Assembly (NCBI GenBank): GCA_030651695.1
Contig: JAUSCD010000031.1
Span: 124,001-188,000, forward strand
DNA: 64,000 nucleotides
Source: Pseudohongiella sp.
GTDB lineage: Bacteria > Pseudomonadota > Gammaproteobacteria > Pseudomonadales > Pseudohongiellaceae
Direction of reading: 5' to 3'
Below, piece by piece: positions 27,177 to 37,850 of this stretch (the stretch's first letter is position 1; the number at the start of each line of letters is the position of its first letter). Position numbers and translations under genes: made by a program. The notes below the pieces were generated by a model. It worked only from the letters and a program-made list of their open reading frames with translations, made no database searches and had not been told where the DNA came from.

Positions 27177-28379
27177 TCAGTCTGCCTGTCGGCGCAGAAA
27201 CGCTGGAATATCCAGATAGTCCATGCTGTCCTCAGCGCCTACCGCTTTGGCGAACCCGCCGTTTTGCGGCATGGTGTGTGACATCTGCGGACGCGCCCGG
27301 TTCACAGGCTGTGCAGGGCTGGCTGCACGGCTCTCTGACCTGTAGGAGTGCTGCGAAGACGTTGATCCCGCAACTGCACGCATACCCTCAACCGCCTTTG
27401 GAGGACGCATTTCCTGTGCACGTATTTCACCCAGACCAGTAGCAACAACAGTCACGCGAATTTCGTCGCCCATTGTCGGATCAATTACTGTACCAATCAC
27501 CACAGTCGCATCTTCTGATGCAAACTGTGCAACGGTGTCGCCCACTTCAGTGAACTCACCCAGCGACAGGCTCTCGCCTGCGGTGACGTTTACCAGAATG
27601 CCGCGTGCACCATGCAGGTTTACATCTTCCAGCAGCGGGCTGCGGATTGCTGATTCAGCTGCTTCACTGGCCCGATTCTCACCAGTCGCATAGCCGGTTC
27701 CCATCATGGCCATGCCCATTTCTGACATGACCGTACGCACGTCAGCAAAGTCAACGTTGATCATGCCCGGGCGAATAATCAGATCTGCGATGCCTTTGAC
27801 TGCGCCCAGCAGCACGTCGTTAGCAGCTTTGAAAGCCTCCAGCAGAGATGCCTGCTTGCCCAACACAGCCAGCAGCTTTTCGTTCGGGATAGTAATCAGG
27901 GAGTCAACATGACGCGAAAGTTCGGCAATGCCCTGATCGGCGATCATTGAGCGCTTTTTCCCTTCAAAAGGGAAAGGCTTGGTTACTACAGCGACCGTCA
28001 GGATACCCAGCTCTTTTGCCACTTCGGCAAAAATGGGTGCAGCACCGGTCCCCGTACCGCCACCCATGCCGGCAGTGATAAAAACCATATCTGCACCACG
28101 CAGAATTTCAGCAATCTCTTCGCGATCTTCCAGAGCGGCCTGGCGGCCCACTTCGGGGTTAGCGCCTGCACCCAATCCTTTGGTGACAGTACTGCCCATC
28201 TGCAGCAGTGTTTTGGCGTGCATATTGGTGAGTGCCTGCGCGTCGGTATTGGCACACACAAACTCTACACCTTCCACGTTATTGGCAATCATGTGGCGAA
28301 CGGCATTGCCACCACCACCACCTACTCCAACAACTTTGATTACAGCGCTTTGCGGAATACTATCCAAGAGTTCAAACAT
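27177..28379 (-). CDS. ftsZ: Cell division GTPase FtsZ
   Basis: Bacterial tubulin that forms the division ring. The 400 residues carry the GTP-binding tubulin signature GGGTGTG at 106-112, the synergy loop NVDFADVRTVMSEMGMAMMG near 208-227 that completes the GTPase site of the neighbouring subunit, a variable linker from about 320, and the C-terminal peptide DYLDIPAFLRRQ that binds FtsA and ZipA. Last of the division genes in the dcw block, 68 bases after ftsA. Confidence 0.98.
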   Translation of the reverse strand: MFELLDSIPQSAVIKVVGVGGGGGNAVRHMIANNVEGVEFVCANTDAQALTNMHAKTLLQMGSTVTKGLGAGANPEVGRQAALEDREEIAEILRGADMVFITAGMGGGTGTGAAPIFAEVAKELGILTVAVVTKPFPFEGKKRSMIADQGIAELSRHVDSLITIPNEKLLAVLGKQASLLEAFKAANDVLLGAVKGIADLIIRPGMINVDFADVRTVMSEMGMAMMGTGYATGENRASEAAESAIRSPLLEDVNLHGARGILVNVTAGESLSLGEFTEVGDTVAQFASEDATVVIGTVIDPTMGDEIRVTVVATGLGEIRAQEMRPPKAVEGMRAVAGSTSSQHSYRSESRAASPAQPVNRARPQMSHTMPQNGGFAKAVGAEDSMDYLDIPAFLRRQAD

Positions 28380-28447
28380 ACGGCCCCCTCATATTGCACA
28401 GGTTTTTTATAGAGTAAATTTTCAAGCAGTTTTTTAAATTTCAGTTT

Positions 28448-29692
28448 TCAAAAATTGTTCTTGATCCAGTTTCTGACTTTTTTGGCCAAGGTAATCTGTG
28501 ATTCCTTCACAGGCACAGGATTGTGGCTGCGCTCCTGATGGTGCTGCTGCTTCATGCCATACAGAAGCAAACCAACACCGGTTGAATAAATTGGATTTCT
28601 CACGATATCTGCGAGGCCTTTAACGCCCTGCGGCATACCTAAGCGTACTGGCATGTGGAAAATTTCTTCAGCCAGCTCAATCACACCTTCCATCTTGCTG
28701 GTACCGCCGGTTAACACAATGCCAGCTGCCATCAGATTCTCGTAACCGCTGCGCTGCAGCTCCGCTTTCACCAGCGTGAACAATTCGTCATAACGCGGCT
28801 CAACCACTTCAGCAAGCGCCTGTCGCGACAACTCGCGCGCAGGTCTGTCACCCACGCCCGGCACCTTGATCATTTCACCCGGGCTGGCCAGCTGTGTCAG
28901 CGCGCAGGCATACTTGATCTTGATTTCATCAGCATTGTCCGTGGGCGTGCGTAAGGCCATCGCGATGTCGTTAGTAACCTGATCGCCGGCAATCGGGATT
29001 ACGCCAGTGTGACGAATGGCACCTTCTGTAAACACAGCTATGTCAGTTGTGCCTCCACCGATATCCACCATACAGACGCCGAGTTCTTTTTCGTCATCAG
29101 TTAACACCGCATAACTTGAGGCCAGTTGTTCCAGAATTATTTCTTCAACCTGCAGGCCGCAGCGTTTTATGCATTTTTCGATGTTCTGCACTGCGTTGAT
29201 CGCGCAAGTCACCAGATGCACTTTGGCTTCCAGCCGGACACCTGACATACCCAGTGGTTCTTTAACACCTTCCTGAGAATCAATAATGTATTCCTGCGGC
29301 AATATATGCAGCACGCGCTGATCTGCAGGAATCGCAACAGCCTGGGCGGCATCAATCACCCGATCTATATCTGCACGCGTCACTTCACGATCACGGATAG
29401 CTACAATCCCGTGTGAGTTCATGCTGCGGATATGACTTCCAGCAATGCCCGCATACACCGAATGGATACGACAACCTGCCATCAACTCCGCTTCTTCAAC
29501 GGCACGCTGGATCGACTCGACAGTTGACTCGATATTGACTACTGTGCCTTTTTTCAGACCACGCGAGCGGTGGCTACCGATACCTACAATGTTCAGGCTC
29601 CCGTCGGGTTTTAACTCACCAACGATTGCCACTACCTTGGAGGTACCAATATCCAGTCCTACAATCATATTGCTGTTATCTGCAGCATTCAT
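28448..29692 (-). CDS. ftsA: Cell division protein FtsA
   Basis: Actin-like ATPase that tethers FtsZ to the membrane and recruits later divisome proteins. The 414 residues include phosphate-1 loop GLDIGTSKVVAIVGE near 13-27, the 1C domain, phosphate-2 DIGGGTTDIAVF near 206-217, an adenosine motif GIVLTGGTSKMEG near 340, and the C-terminal amphipathic helix KKVRNWIKNNF that inserts in the membrane. It follows ftsQ by 14 bases. Confidence 0.97.
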   Translation of the reverse strand: MNAADNSNMIVGLDIGTSKVVAIVGELKPDGSLNIVGIGSHRSRGLKKGTVVNIESTVESIQRAVEEAELMAGCRIHSVYAGIAGSHIRSMNSHGIVAIRDREVTRADIDRVIDAAQAVAIPADQRVLHILPQEYIIDSQEGVKEPLGMSGVRLEAKVHLVTCAINAVQNIEKCIKRCGLQVEEIILEQLASSYAVLTDDEKELGVCMVDIGGGTTDIAVFTEGAIRHTGVIPIAGDQVTNDIAMALRTPTDNADEIKIKYACALTQLASPGEMIKVPGVGDRPARELSRQALAEVVEPRYDELFTLVKAELQRSGYENLMAAGIVLTGGTSKMEGVIELAEEIFHMPVRLGMPQGVKGLADIVRNPIYSTGVGLLLYGMKQQHHQERSHNPVPVKESQITLAKKVRNWIKNNF

Positions 29693-29706
29693 ACGTCACC
29701 TTGCCC

Positions 29707-30645
29707 TCACCGACTCGCGACAGAACTTGTCGCGGCGGGCTTGTTACTGACTGATATACCGTTGCTGTAACGCAGATCTACCGTTTGTGCTTCGGCCAAT
29801 TTTTCACTTAACCCGCCACGATATAAACGAACAAATCGCTGCAAACGTTCGTCGACATCATCGCGGCCTATCTTCAATTCGAGTCCGCCTTCTATTCCTG
29901 CAGTCCAGCTGCCACGGGCATTCACGCCAAGGCTTTCCAATTTCATATCAATCCCGGATAGCAATACACTCAGCTCCTGATAACGCGCCATCAACATGGT
30001 CTCACTGCCATTCGGCCCACGCAGTGCAGGCAAGTGCATTTCGGTGCCGCGCATCGGTGGTGCAAACACCACCCCTTCGGCATTGAGTAGCTCGTTGTCA
30101 CCCCAACGCGCAACGGGCTGCTCTTCCTCAATGCGAATTACCAACGCATCCGGCCAAACTCTTCTTACTGTGGCACGTGCTACCCATGGATTCTGCTCAA
30201 GTTCGTTGCGCAGATCCTGCACATCAACACCGAGAAATCCTGACTCGGTGTAACGCGCCAACAGAATTCTTACTTCTTCCTCGGTCACACTTTCGAGACG
30301 TGACTCCAGGCGTACGGTATTGATTGGCCTGTTGATGACCGGCCTGTTGAACTCCGGAAAGTTGAATCCAGTCATATTCAGCGCTGGCACCTGTTCGGTT
30401 ATCATCGCAACATAATCAGCCAGAATTCCGCGATATTGATTTATCGCAATGCCGCCCAGCCCAAGCGCAAGCAATAGCACCAACCAGCCGCGCAGACGCC
30501 GCTTTGCCGGCTCTGCCTTTTCATCAGTGACCTTGCCTTCCGGCCGCACAGCATGGCGGCTTTCAGCGCGAATCGGAGCGAAATCGAGCGGTGTTTCCCG
30601 CGCTCCGCTATATGCTGAAAATGATCCCGACTTTCGGTCACTCAT
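29707..30645 (-). CDS. ftsQ: Cell division protein FtsQ
   Basis: Bitopic inner-membrane protein linking early and late divisome parts through FtsL and FtsB. The 312 residues have a charged cytoplasmic tail of about 50 residues, a transmembrane helix near 52-70 (GWLVLLLALGLGGIAI), then a POTRA domain with the GFLGVDVQDLRNELEQNPWV segment near 135-155 and VRRVWPDALVIRIEEEQPVARW, and the beta domain up to about 285. An Asn/Pro-rich stretch (NRPVINRPIN) sits between membrane and POTRA. Its ATG overlaps the ddlB stop by four bases. Confidence 0.94.
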   Translation of the reverse strand: MSDRKSGSFSAYSGARETPLDFAPIRAESRHAVRPEGKVTDEKAEPAKRRLRGWLVLLLALGLGGIAINQYRGILADYVAMITEQVPALNMTGFNFPEFNRPVINRPINTVRLESRLESVTEEEVRILLARYTESGFLGVDVQDLRNELEQNPWVARATVRRVWPDALVIRIEEEQPVARWGDNELLNAEGVVFAPPMRGTEMHLPALRGPNGSETMLMARYQELSVLLSGIDMKLESLGVNARGSWTAGIEGGLELKIGRDDVDERLQRFVRLYRGGLSEKLAEAQTVDLRYSNGISVSNKPAATSSVASR

Positions 30646-31610
30646 GGTACTGAGTCACCTCCATCGTTAACGCCATCCAGAATATGTACAACCAGCTCAC
30701 CAAAACTCATTCCCAATGCGGCTGCCGACATAGGCACCAGACTATGGTCGGTCATCCCCGGAACAGTGTTCAGCTCCAAAAGCCAGAACTGACCAGTTTG
30801 ATCCTGCATCACATCGATACGCCCCCAGTCGCGCGCACCGACCGCGTTAAACGCACGCAGACAAATTTCCTGCAACTCGGATGTTTTCTCCGCACTCAAC
30901 GGCGCCGGACAGAAATACTCAGTGTCATTAGCCAGATACTTGGCATCAAAGTCATAGAACTCATGGTGAGTACGCATTTCAATGGCAGGGAATACCTGGC
31001 CGTGAATAACGGGTACCGTAAATTCAGCACCGCGGATGCGCTGCTCTGCCATCACCTCCGTATCAAAGGCGCTGGCTTTTTCGTATGCTGCTTTCAGTTC
31101 AGCAGCTGTTTTAACCATCGACATGCCAATACTGGAACCTTCGTGAGAAGGTTTGACTACCAACTCCCCCATATCGCGAATCAATCCTTCCCAATCACTG
31201 TCTGCGCCAAGAACGCTGGAACGCGGAGTGGGCAAACCCATAGACGACCACAGCATCTTGGTTTTGATTTTGTCCATGCTTAATGCCGATGCCAACACGC
31301 CGCTCCCGGTGTAAGAAATGCCCATCATTTCCAACAGCCCCTGAAGCAAGCCGTCTTCACCACCCCGGCCATGCAGCATGTTGAACACTTTATCTATTCT
31401 TTCGCTCAGTAAACGCTCAACCAGATGCTCATCGACATCAATCGCAAAAGCGTTCACGCCTTTTGTAAGCAACCCATTCAGCACTGCGTGGCCACTGAGC
31501 AGGGAAATCTCGCGTTCAGCAGATTTCCCGCCCATCAACACAGCCACGCGCCCGGCTGAGGGGCGCACACCCCTGTTGTTACTACGCTGTTTCTCAGTGG
31601 TAAAAGTCAT
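30642..31610 (-). CDS. ddlB: D-alanine--D-alanine ligase B
   Basis: ATP-grasp enzyme making D-Ala-D-Ala for the peptidoglycan stem peptide. The 322 residues show the N-terminal GGKSAEREISLLSG (Glu-Ser contacts), HGRGGEDGLLQGLLE near 80-94, the SHEGSSIGMS phosphate loop near 158-167, and the C-terminal metal site ELNTVPGMTDHSLVP near 280-294. It shares one base with murC (TAATG) and four with ftsQ, so it is fully embedded in the dcw translation chain. Confidence 0.97.
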   Translation of the reverse strand: MTFTTEKQRSNNRGVRPSAGRVAVLMGGKSAEREISLLSGHAVLNGLLTKGVNAFAIDVDEHLVERLLSERIDKVFNMLHGRGGEDGLLQGLLEMMGISYTGSGVLASALSMDKIKTKMLWSSMGLPTPRSSVLGADSDWEGLIRDMGELVVKPSHEGSSIGMSMVKTAAELKAAYEKASAFDTEVMAEQRIRGAEFTVPVIHGQVFPAIEMRTHHEFYDFDAKYLANDTEYFCPAPLSAEKTSELQEICLRAFNAVGARDWGRIDVMQDQTGQFWLLELNTVPGMTDHSLVPMSAAALGMSFGELVVHILDGVNDGGDSVP

Positions 31611-33043
31611 TACACAAAACCCTGTTTTGCGAGAGTCCTGGACAACGTTCCGACGCTGCCAGCACCTTGGGTAATTACAATGTCGCCGTCACGTACCAGA
31701 TCTTTCAACACACCACGAATCTCTTCTTCGCTTTGTACGAATACCGGGTCAATTCGCCCACGCAAGCGTATGCTGCGACAAAGACTGCGAGAGTCTGCAC
31801 CAGGAATCGGATCTTCACCTGCGGAGTAGACATCCAGCATCAGTAGTACATCGACGTCTGACAGAACTTTCACAAAATCATCATAAAGATCTTTTGTGCG
31901 CGTATAACGGTGTGGCTGATAAATCATCACCAGGCGCGCTTCTGGCCAACCTGCACGCAGAGCAGCAATGGTCGCAGCCACTTCGGTAGGATGATGGCCG
32001 TAGTCATCCAGCAGCATGACACTACCGCCATCCGCAACCGGAAACATACCTTGGGAATCGAAACGGCGACCTACACCCTGAAATTTGGACAGTCCATTGC
32101 AAATCGCTTCATCGGCGACGCCCTCATCGCTGGCAACCACAATGGCTGCGGTTGCATTGAGAGCGTTGTGCCGGCCGGGAATACTCAAATTGATTTTTAA
32201 CGTCGCCATACCATCGGGCCGGACTACTTCAAAATCCGTAAACTGCTTTTGCTGACTCAGATTAATAATCCGGTAGTAGGCTTTCTCAGAAAAACCGTAG
32301 GTAATAACAGGACGCGAAATACGCGGCAGAATTTCCTCAATTACCGGATCGTCAATGCACAGTACCGCCAGTCCATAAAATGGCAGGTTGTGCAAAAACT
32401 CAATAAAGTAGTTCTTCAGCTTGTTGAAGTCACCATCATATGACCCCATGTGGTCCGCATCGATATTGGTAACAACGGCAACCATCGGTTGCAGATGCAA
32501 AAACGACACATCACTTTCATCCGCTTCGCACACCAGATAACGGCTTTCACCGAGCCCCGCATTGGTGCCCGCGCTGTTCAGTCTGCCACCGATCACAAAT
32601 GTAGGTGCCAGACTGGCTTCGGCAAAAACCGATGCCACCAGGCTGGTCGTCGTAGTTTTACCATGGGTGCCGGCTATCGCTACCGAATGACGGTAGCGCA
32701 TCAATTCACCTAACATTTCCGCACGCGGGATAGTTGGTTTTCCGTCCAGCCGGGCCTGTAACAACTCAGGATTATCACTATGCACAGCGCTGGAGTATAC
32801 GACCACATCCGATGCCGAGATATTCTCAGCACGGTGTCCTATAAAAATGCCGGCACCCATTGCTTGCAGACGTTCGGTTACTGGTGTTGCTTTGATATCG
32901 GACCCGGTAATAGCGTATCCCTGATTCAACAGCACTTCTGCTATGCCACACATACCAGCGCCACCAATACCAACAAAATGCACCGTCTTGATGCGGCGCA
33001 TTTCCGGCACCTGATAGTAACGCTGATCTTGTGTTTTATTCAT
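31610..33043 (-). CDS. murC: UDP-N-acetylmuramate--L-alanine ligase
   Basis: Adds L-Ala to UDP-MurNAc, the first amino-acid step of cytoplasmic peptidoglycan synthesis. The 477-residue protein has the N-terminal [15 protein letters not shown] fold, the P-loop [12 protein letters not shown] near 120-131, the substrate ESDVSFLHL region near 175, and the C-terminal domain with [16 protein letters not shown] near 345-360. Start chosen as [10 protein letters not shown] five bases after the murG stop region, with GGTGAG before it; an upstream start inside murG is rejected. Confidence 0.96.
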   Translation of the reverse strand: MNKTQDQRYYQVPEMRRIKTVHFVGIGGAGMCGIAEVLLNQGYAITGSDIKATPVTERLQAMGAGIFIGHRAENISASDVVVYSSAVHSDNPELLQARLDGKPTIPRAEMLGELMRYRHSVAIAGTHGKTTTTSLVASVFAEASLAPTFVIGGRLNSAGTNAGLGESRYLVCEADESDVSFLHLQPMVAVVTNIDADHMGSYDGDFNKLKNYFIEFLHNLPFYGLAVLCIDDPVIEEILPRISRPVITYGFSEKAYYRIINLSQQKQFTDFEVVRPDGMATLKINLSIPGRHNALNATAAIVVASDEGVADEAICNGLSKFQGVGRRFDSQGMFPVADGGSVMLLDDYGHHPTEVAATIAALRAGWPEARLVMIYQPHRYTRTKDLYDDFVKVLSDVDVLLMLDVYSAGEDPIPGADSRSLCRSIRLRGRIDPVFVQSEEEIRGVLKDLVRDGDIVITQGAGSVGTLSRTLAKQGFV

Positions 33044-33047
33044 TAAC

Positions 33048-34136
33048 TCACCCACGACAGATCTCCATACAGATGGCACTTATGGTTTCACCTGCATCCG
33101 GCACCGCTTTGGTACGGGCCGCCTGCGCCATCTCAAACAGCTTCTGAGGGCTGCGTAAAAAGTTTTCCAATATGTCCGTCAGATTCGCAACGCTTAACGT
33201 GGACTGCGGCACCAGCACTGCCGCACCCGCATCGGCCAGCCAACGTGCATTGGCGGTCTGGTGATCGTCAATAGCGTGAGGGTACGGAACAAGTACTGAA
33301 GGCAGTCCAGCCACCGCAATTTCAGCCAACGTACCAGCGCCTGAGCGACACAAAACAATATCAGCCCAGCGATAGGCTTCTGACATATCACTGATGAACG
33401 GCACAACTTTGTGTTTCCCGGTACTGATCAATCCGTGGCTTTGGTAATGTGCCAGCGTTTCTTCGAGTTTGTTCCGACCTGTCTGGTGCCACACCTCTAT
33501 CTCCATCGTACTTGCAGCCAGTGTGGCGGGCACCAGTTCGTTGATTGCAGCTGCACCAAGGCTGCCACCCAGAACCAGCAATCGCAGAGGACGACTGGCA
33601 TCAAAATAGTTGCGCTGCGCACCGGACATCGCAGTGATTTCCGAACGCACGGGGTTGCCTGTGCTCATCACTTTTACAGCCGCAGGGAATGTGTCGGGGA
33701 ATGCCTGCAGCACGCGTCTCGCAAATGGTCGCAGCAACTTGTTACTGGTACCGGCCACCGCATTCTGCTCGTGAATAAGCAACGGGCGACCAACGACCCA
33801 GGCGGCGATTCCTCCGGGACCAGTGACGTATCCGCCCATGCCCAACACGCAACAGGGTTTGATTCGGCGTAACAATTGAATTGCCTGCCAGATCGAACGC
33901 AACAACATGAACGGCGCTTTAACCAGCGCAGCAAGACCCTTTCCCCGAAGACCATTAACAGCCAGTCGGTTCAGATTGATGTTGGTATCGCGCAGCACAT
34001 CGTTTTCCATGCCGGAGGGCGTACCCAACCACTCAATGTGAACACCGCGGGCCTGTAAATGACGGGCGATACTCAGTGCGGGAAAAATGTGACCACCGGT
34101 ACCTGCCGCCATGATCAGAACAGTTGGCTGTGTCAT
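33048..34136 (-). CDS. murG: UDP-GlcNAc:lipid I N-acetylglucosaminyltransferase
   Basis: Peripheral inner-membrane glycosyltransferase (GT28) converting lipid I to lipid II. The 362 residues contain the N-terminal [16 protein letters not shown] loop near 12-27, the [14 protein letters not shown] loop near 187-200 and the UDP-GlcNAc site [19 protein letters not shown] near 262-280, ending with HQTANARWL. The ATG overlaps the ftsW stop by four bases. Confidence 0.97.
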   Translation of the reverse strand: MTQPTVLIMAAGTGGHIFPALSIARHLQARGVHIEWLGTPSGMENDVLRDTNINLNRLAVNGLRGKGLAALVKAPFMLLRSIWQAIQLLRRIKPCCVLGMGGYVTGPGGIAAWVVGRPLLIHEQNAVAGTSNKLLRPFARRVLQAFPDTFPAAVKVMSTGNPVRSEITAMSGAQRNYFDASRPLRLLVLGGSLGAAAINELVPATLAASTMEIEVWHQTGRNKLEETLAHYQSHGLISTGKHKVVPFISDMSEAYRWADIVLCRSGAGTLAEIAVAGLPSVLVPYPHAIDDHQTANARWLADAGAAVLVPQSTLSVANLTDILENFLRSPQKLFEMAQAARTKAVPDAGETISAICMEICRG

Positions 34137-35371
34137 ACCTTTGCCTCCATGTCCTGTTCAAAATCAACGGCCATCATTTCCGAATCGGGGCGAAGGCGGC
34201 CAGTTTGCAACTCAAACTGCGCCCGCATTAAAACTCCCACAATGAAGCAGCTGATCAGCAGACTATTGCCGCCATAACTCAGGAACGGCAGAGTCAGACC
34301 CTTGGTTGGCAACAGTCCGGTATTCACGCCAAAATTGATGAATGTCTGGGTCGCGAACAACATGCCTATGCCATAGGCAACATACGAAACAAAGTAAGCG
34401 CCCTGCTGTTCAGCCGCACGTCCAATGCGCAAGGCCTGGGTTATCAGCACAACAAACAGTGCCATTACCACAACTACTCCTAGCAAACCGGTTTCTTCGG
34501 CAATAATCGACAAGATGAAATCAGTGTGCGCTTCAGGCAGAAAGTAAAGTTTCTGCAGGCTGTTGCCCAGACCGGTACCTACCCATTCGCCACGACCGAA
34601 CGCAATCAGCGCCTGGGTTAACTGATATCCCTCGCCGTAAACGTATTCATCTGCCCACGGATTAAGAAACGAAGTCAGTCGACTGATTACGTGCGGCTTC
34701 AGAATGGCGAGTCCGGCAACCCCTGCGAAACTCAGCATGACAATGAGCATAAACCGATGCAGGCGGGCGCCGGCGAGGAACAGCATCGTGAACGCAGTAG
34801 CCATCAGAATGACCATTGCACCGTGGTCAGGTTCCAGGTACAACAACACAACCAATAGCACCAGAATTGCCATTGGCTTCAAAAATCCGGCCCAATCCTC
34901 GTGTACTTCATCACGGCGGCGGGACAGGTAGGCCGCCATATACATGATCATAAATATCTTGGTCATTTCTGACGGCTGCAAGCGGTAGAATCCGAGATCC
35001 AGCCAACGTGCACTGCCATTCACAACAGTTCCTACGCCAGGTATCAGCACCATCACCAGCAGCACGGCGGCAACAATCAGCAAAATGTGACTGATGCGGT
35101 ACCAGACTTTCATGTCGATACCGAGTGCTACCAGCATAAACACCAAACCCAGGCCGATAAAAAACACCTGACGTTTGAAGAAGTACAGGGGATCGCCGGA
35201 AAGACTATTGCCTATATCCATGGATGCAGATGTCATCATGACAAGTCCGATGCACATCAACGTAAGTGTGACAAACAGCAGAACGTTGACAGGCCGCGCC
35301 TCAGGCACAGCTGTTACCCGATGGGCACCGCGGCTGCGTCCGAACATCGATTTCACTGACAGCAGACTCAT
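34133..35371 (-). CDS. ftsW: SEDS peptidoglycan glycosyltransferase FtsW
   Basis: Ten-helix inner-membrane glycan polymerase of septal peptidoglycan, partner of FtsI. The 412 residues have a cytoplasmic N-tail, multiple hydrophobic helices, the periplasmic loop after NGSARWLDLGFYRLQPSE with the catalytic Asp expected in the loop near 300, and the SEDS signature NTGLLPTKGLTLPFLSYGG near 360. It overlaps murD and murG by ATGA on each side. Confidence 0.96.
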   Translation of the reverse strand: MSLLSVKSMFGRSRGAHRVTAVPEARPVNVLLFVTLTLMCIGLVMMTSASMDIGNSLSGDPLYFFKRQVFFIGLGLVFMLVALGIDMKVWYRISHILLIVAAVLLVMVLIPGVGTVVNGSARWLDLGFYRLQPSEMTKIFMIMYMAAYLSRRRDEVHEDWAGFLKPMAILVLLVVLLYLEPDHGAMVILMATAFTMLFLAGARLHRFMLIVMLSFAGVAGLAILKPHVISRLTSFLNPWADEYVYGEGYQLTQALIAFGRGEWVGTGLGNSLQKLYFLPEAHTDFILSIIAEETGLLGVVVVMALFVVLITQALRIGRAAEQQGAYFVSYVAYGIGMLFATQTFINFGVNTGLLPTKGLTLPFLSYGGNSLLISCFIVGVLMRAQFELQTGRLRPDSEMMAVDFEQDMEAKV

Positions 35372-36729
35372 GACAGGCCCTCCACTGCCGCGGCGAAAAC
35401 ACGTCCGCGATGTGCAAAGTCCTTGAACATGTCGTAACTGGCACAGGCTGGCGATAGTACAACAGCATCGCCGGCACTCGCGCTGACACAGGCTTCGGCA
35501 ACTGCTTCTTCCATCGAAGAAGCACGCATGATATCTACCCGCTGATCAATCATGTGCGCAATTTTATCCGCGTCCTTACCGATGAGAATCACGCGCTTTA
35601 CATAACGATCAATCGCCGGCAGCAAGGGCGAAAAGTCCTGCTCTTTGCCAACTCCGCCCGCAATAAGCACAATTTCACCATCGGTCCGCTCGCCGATACC
35701 CTCAAGCGCAACCAGCGTTGCGCCAACATTAGTGCCTTTGGAATCGTTGTAGTAGTCAACACCACGCAGTCGCGCCACCAACTGACAACGATGTGGCAAC
35801 CCGGAAAACTCTCGCAGGGTTGCAATCATGGCTTCGTCTGGCAAACCAACAGCGCGGCCCAACATGAACGCGGCCATTGCGTTGGATATGTTATGACGGC
35901 CTACCAGTCTGATATCGCGCACCGGCATCACAGCCTGGTCAGCCACAAACATCCACGGCTCTCCCTGATGCGGCATGAGCCCCGCGGATCTTGCTGATGG
36001 TGCAGACAACCCGTAATACCAATGAGGAACATCAAGAGGGTGTTTCGGCGCGCTCATGCTGTCGTCATTGTTGATCAATACCTGACGACAACCATTAAAA
36101 ATACGCTGTTTAGCCGCAGCATAGTCCTGCATCGACCCGTAACGATCAAGATGATCCTCACTGATATTCAATATGACTGCGATATCTGCATTCAGATTCT
36201 GTGTAGTCTCAAGCTGGAAGCTCGACAACTCCAGGACATAAAGATCGCGATCGCCTGCGCGTAACAAATCCAGAGCCGGCGCACTGGCCTTGCCATCCAG
36301 ATTGCCGCCCACACCTACATGGCGCCCGGCTTTGACAGCCATTTCACCAACCAGGGTTACCACCGTACTTTTCCCGTTGGAACCTGTTATGGCAACAATG
36401 GGAGCGGTGGCTTCACGACTGAATATGTCTATGTCACCTGTCACCGGTACACCATGAGAAATCGCCGCAGCAATTTCCGGAGTCTGCAGGCTGATACCCG
36501 GACTCAACACGATTTCTTCAGCCTGAAGCAGGCTATCGACGTTGAATCCGCCCAGCTCCAGCTCGGCATCCGGGAACTCGGAACGGAAAGTAGCAAGCGC
36601 AGGAGGACTGAAACGACTGTCCATGACACGGAAAGCCTGACCTTTTGCATGGAAATAACGCGCGCAGGACAACCCGGTCTGGCCCAGACCGACTATCACT
36701 TTTTCGCCGCTGTTACTTCCTGCCTGCAT
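35368..36729 (-). CDS. murD: UDP-N-acetylmuramoyl-L-alanine--D-glutamate ligase
   Basis: Adds D-Glu to UDP-MurNAc-L-Ala. The 453 residues show VGLGQTGLSCARYF near 13-26 (UDP-binding Rossmann part), P-loop ITGSNGKSTVVTL near 113-125, the central domain ISEDHLDRYGSM, and the C-terminal NDSKGTNVGATLVALEG near 330-346 with the final LSPACASYDMFKDF. It is 38 bases downstream of mraY and coupled to ftsW. Confidence 0.96.
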   Translation of the reverse strand: MQAGSNSGEKVIVGLGQTGLSCARYFHAKGQAFRVMDSRFSPPALATFRSEFPDAELELGGFNVDSLLQAEEIVLSPGISLQTPEIAAAISHGVPVTGDIDIFSREATAPIVAITGSNGKSTVVTLVGEMAVKAGRHVGVGGNLDGKASAPALDLLRAGDRDLYVLELSSFQLETTQNLNADIAVILNISEDHLDRYGSMQDYAAAKQRIFNGCRQVLINNDDSMSAPKHPLDVPHWYYGLSAPSARSAGLMPHQGEPWMFVADQAVMPVRDIRLVGRHNISNAMAAFMLGRAVGLPDEAMIATLREFSGLPHRCQLVARLRGVDYYNDSKGTNVGATLVALEGIGERTDGEIVLIAGGVGKEQDFSPLLPAIDRYVKRVILIGKDADKIAHMIDQRVDIMRASSMEEAVAEACVSASAGDAVVLSPACASYDMFKDFAHRGRVFAAAVEGLS

Positions 36730-36767
36730 TCCTGTCTCCGGTTCTTCTATTGAAAAAAACTCATCCG

Positions 36768-37850
36768 TTAACGTAGCTTCAGTGTTGCCAGACCAAACAG
36801 AACCAGCATCACTGTGATGATCCAGAAACGCACGATCACCCGCGGTTCTGGCCAGCCCTTCAATTCAAAGTGATGATGAATAGGCGCCATTCTGAAGATG
36901 CGCTTTCCCGTGAGCTTGAAGGAGGCCACTTGCAATATGACTGACACAGTCTCCATCACAAAAATGCCGCCCATGATAAACAGAACAATTTCATGACGGG
37001 CTACAACCGCAACTATCCCCAAAGCTGCACCGAGAGCAAGAGCACCCACGTCGCCCATAAACACCTGTGCCGGGTAGGTGTTGAACCAGAGAAACCCGAG
37101 ACCTGCGCCCACCAGTGCGCCGCAGAAGATCACCAGCTCGCCCGATCCGGCTACAAACGGAATACGCAGGTATGCAGAAAACTCCGCATGACCAGCCAGG
37201 TACGCAATAATTCCAAGCGCACCACCGACCATGACCGTTGGCAAAATGGCAAGACCGTCCAGACCATCAGTCAGGTTGACCGCATTACTGCTGCCCACAA
37301 TTACGAAGTAGCTGATCACAACAAACAGAATGCCGGTGTCGATGGACACGTTCCAGAAGAATGGAACAATGTAGGCGGTTTGAACATCGGCAGTCGCGGT
37401 AAAATACAGATACAGCGCTGCACCCAAACCAACAACTGACTGCCAGAAATATTTCCATTTCGCAGGCAAGCCTTTGGGATCTTTCCGGAAAACTTTGCGG
37501 TAATCGTCAACCCAGCCGATAACACCGAAAAATAGTGTCGTCAGCAAAACCACCCATACATAGCTGTTTCTCAGATCAGCCCACAACAAAGTACTGATAG
37601 CGATACTCACCAGAATCAAAGCACCACCCATTGTGGGTGTGCCAGCTTTACTGAAGTGACTCTCAGGGCCATCAGTGCGTACAACCTGGCCGATTTTCTG
37701 CTGGCTCAGACGACGAATCATCCATGGACCGATCATCAGAGAAATAATCAGCGCAGTAAGAATACCCATGATTCCGCGCACCGTGATGTATTGCAGCACC
37801 GCAAAGCCGGATTCAAGCCTGCTCAGATATTCCGCAAGAAACAGCAGCAT
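36768..37850 (-). CDS. mraY: Phospho-N-acetylmuramoyl-pentapeptide-transferase
   Basis: Ten-helix inner-membrane enzyme that transfers phospho-MurNAc-pentapeptide to undecaprenyl phosphate, giving lipid I. In 360 residues the catalytic motifs are GWVDDYRKV near 112-120, [13 protein letters not shown] near 188-200 and the cytoplasmic [19 protein letters not shown] loop near 323-341. TPTMGGALI near 70 is also conserved. Its start shares one base with the murF stop. Confidence 0.97.
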   Translation of the reverse strand: MLLFLAEYLSRLESGFAVLQYITVRGIMGILTALIISLMIGPWMIRRLSQQKIGQVVRTDGPESHFSKAGTPTMGGALILVSIAISTLLWADLRNSYVWVVLLTTLFFGVIGWVDDYRKVFRKDPKGLPAKWKYFWQSVVGLGAALYLYFTATADVQTAYIVPFFWNVSIDTGILFVVISYFVIVGSSNAVNLTDGLDGLAILPTVMVGGALGIIAYLAGHAEFSAYLRIPFVAGSGELVIFCGALVGAGLGFLWFNTYPAQVFMGDVGALALGAALGIVAVVARHEIVLFIMGGIFVMETVSVILQVASFKLTGKRIFRMAPIHHHFELKGWPEPRVIVRFWIITVMLVLFGLATLKLR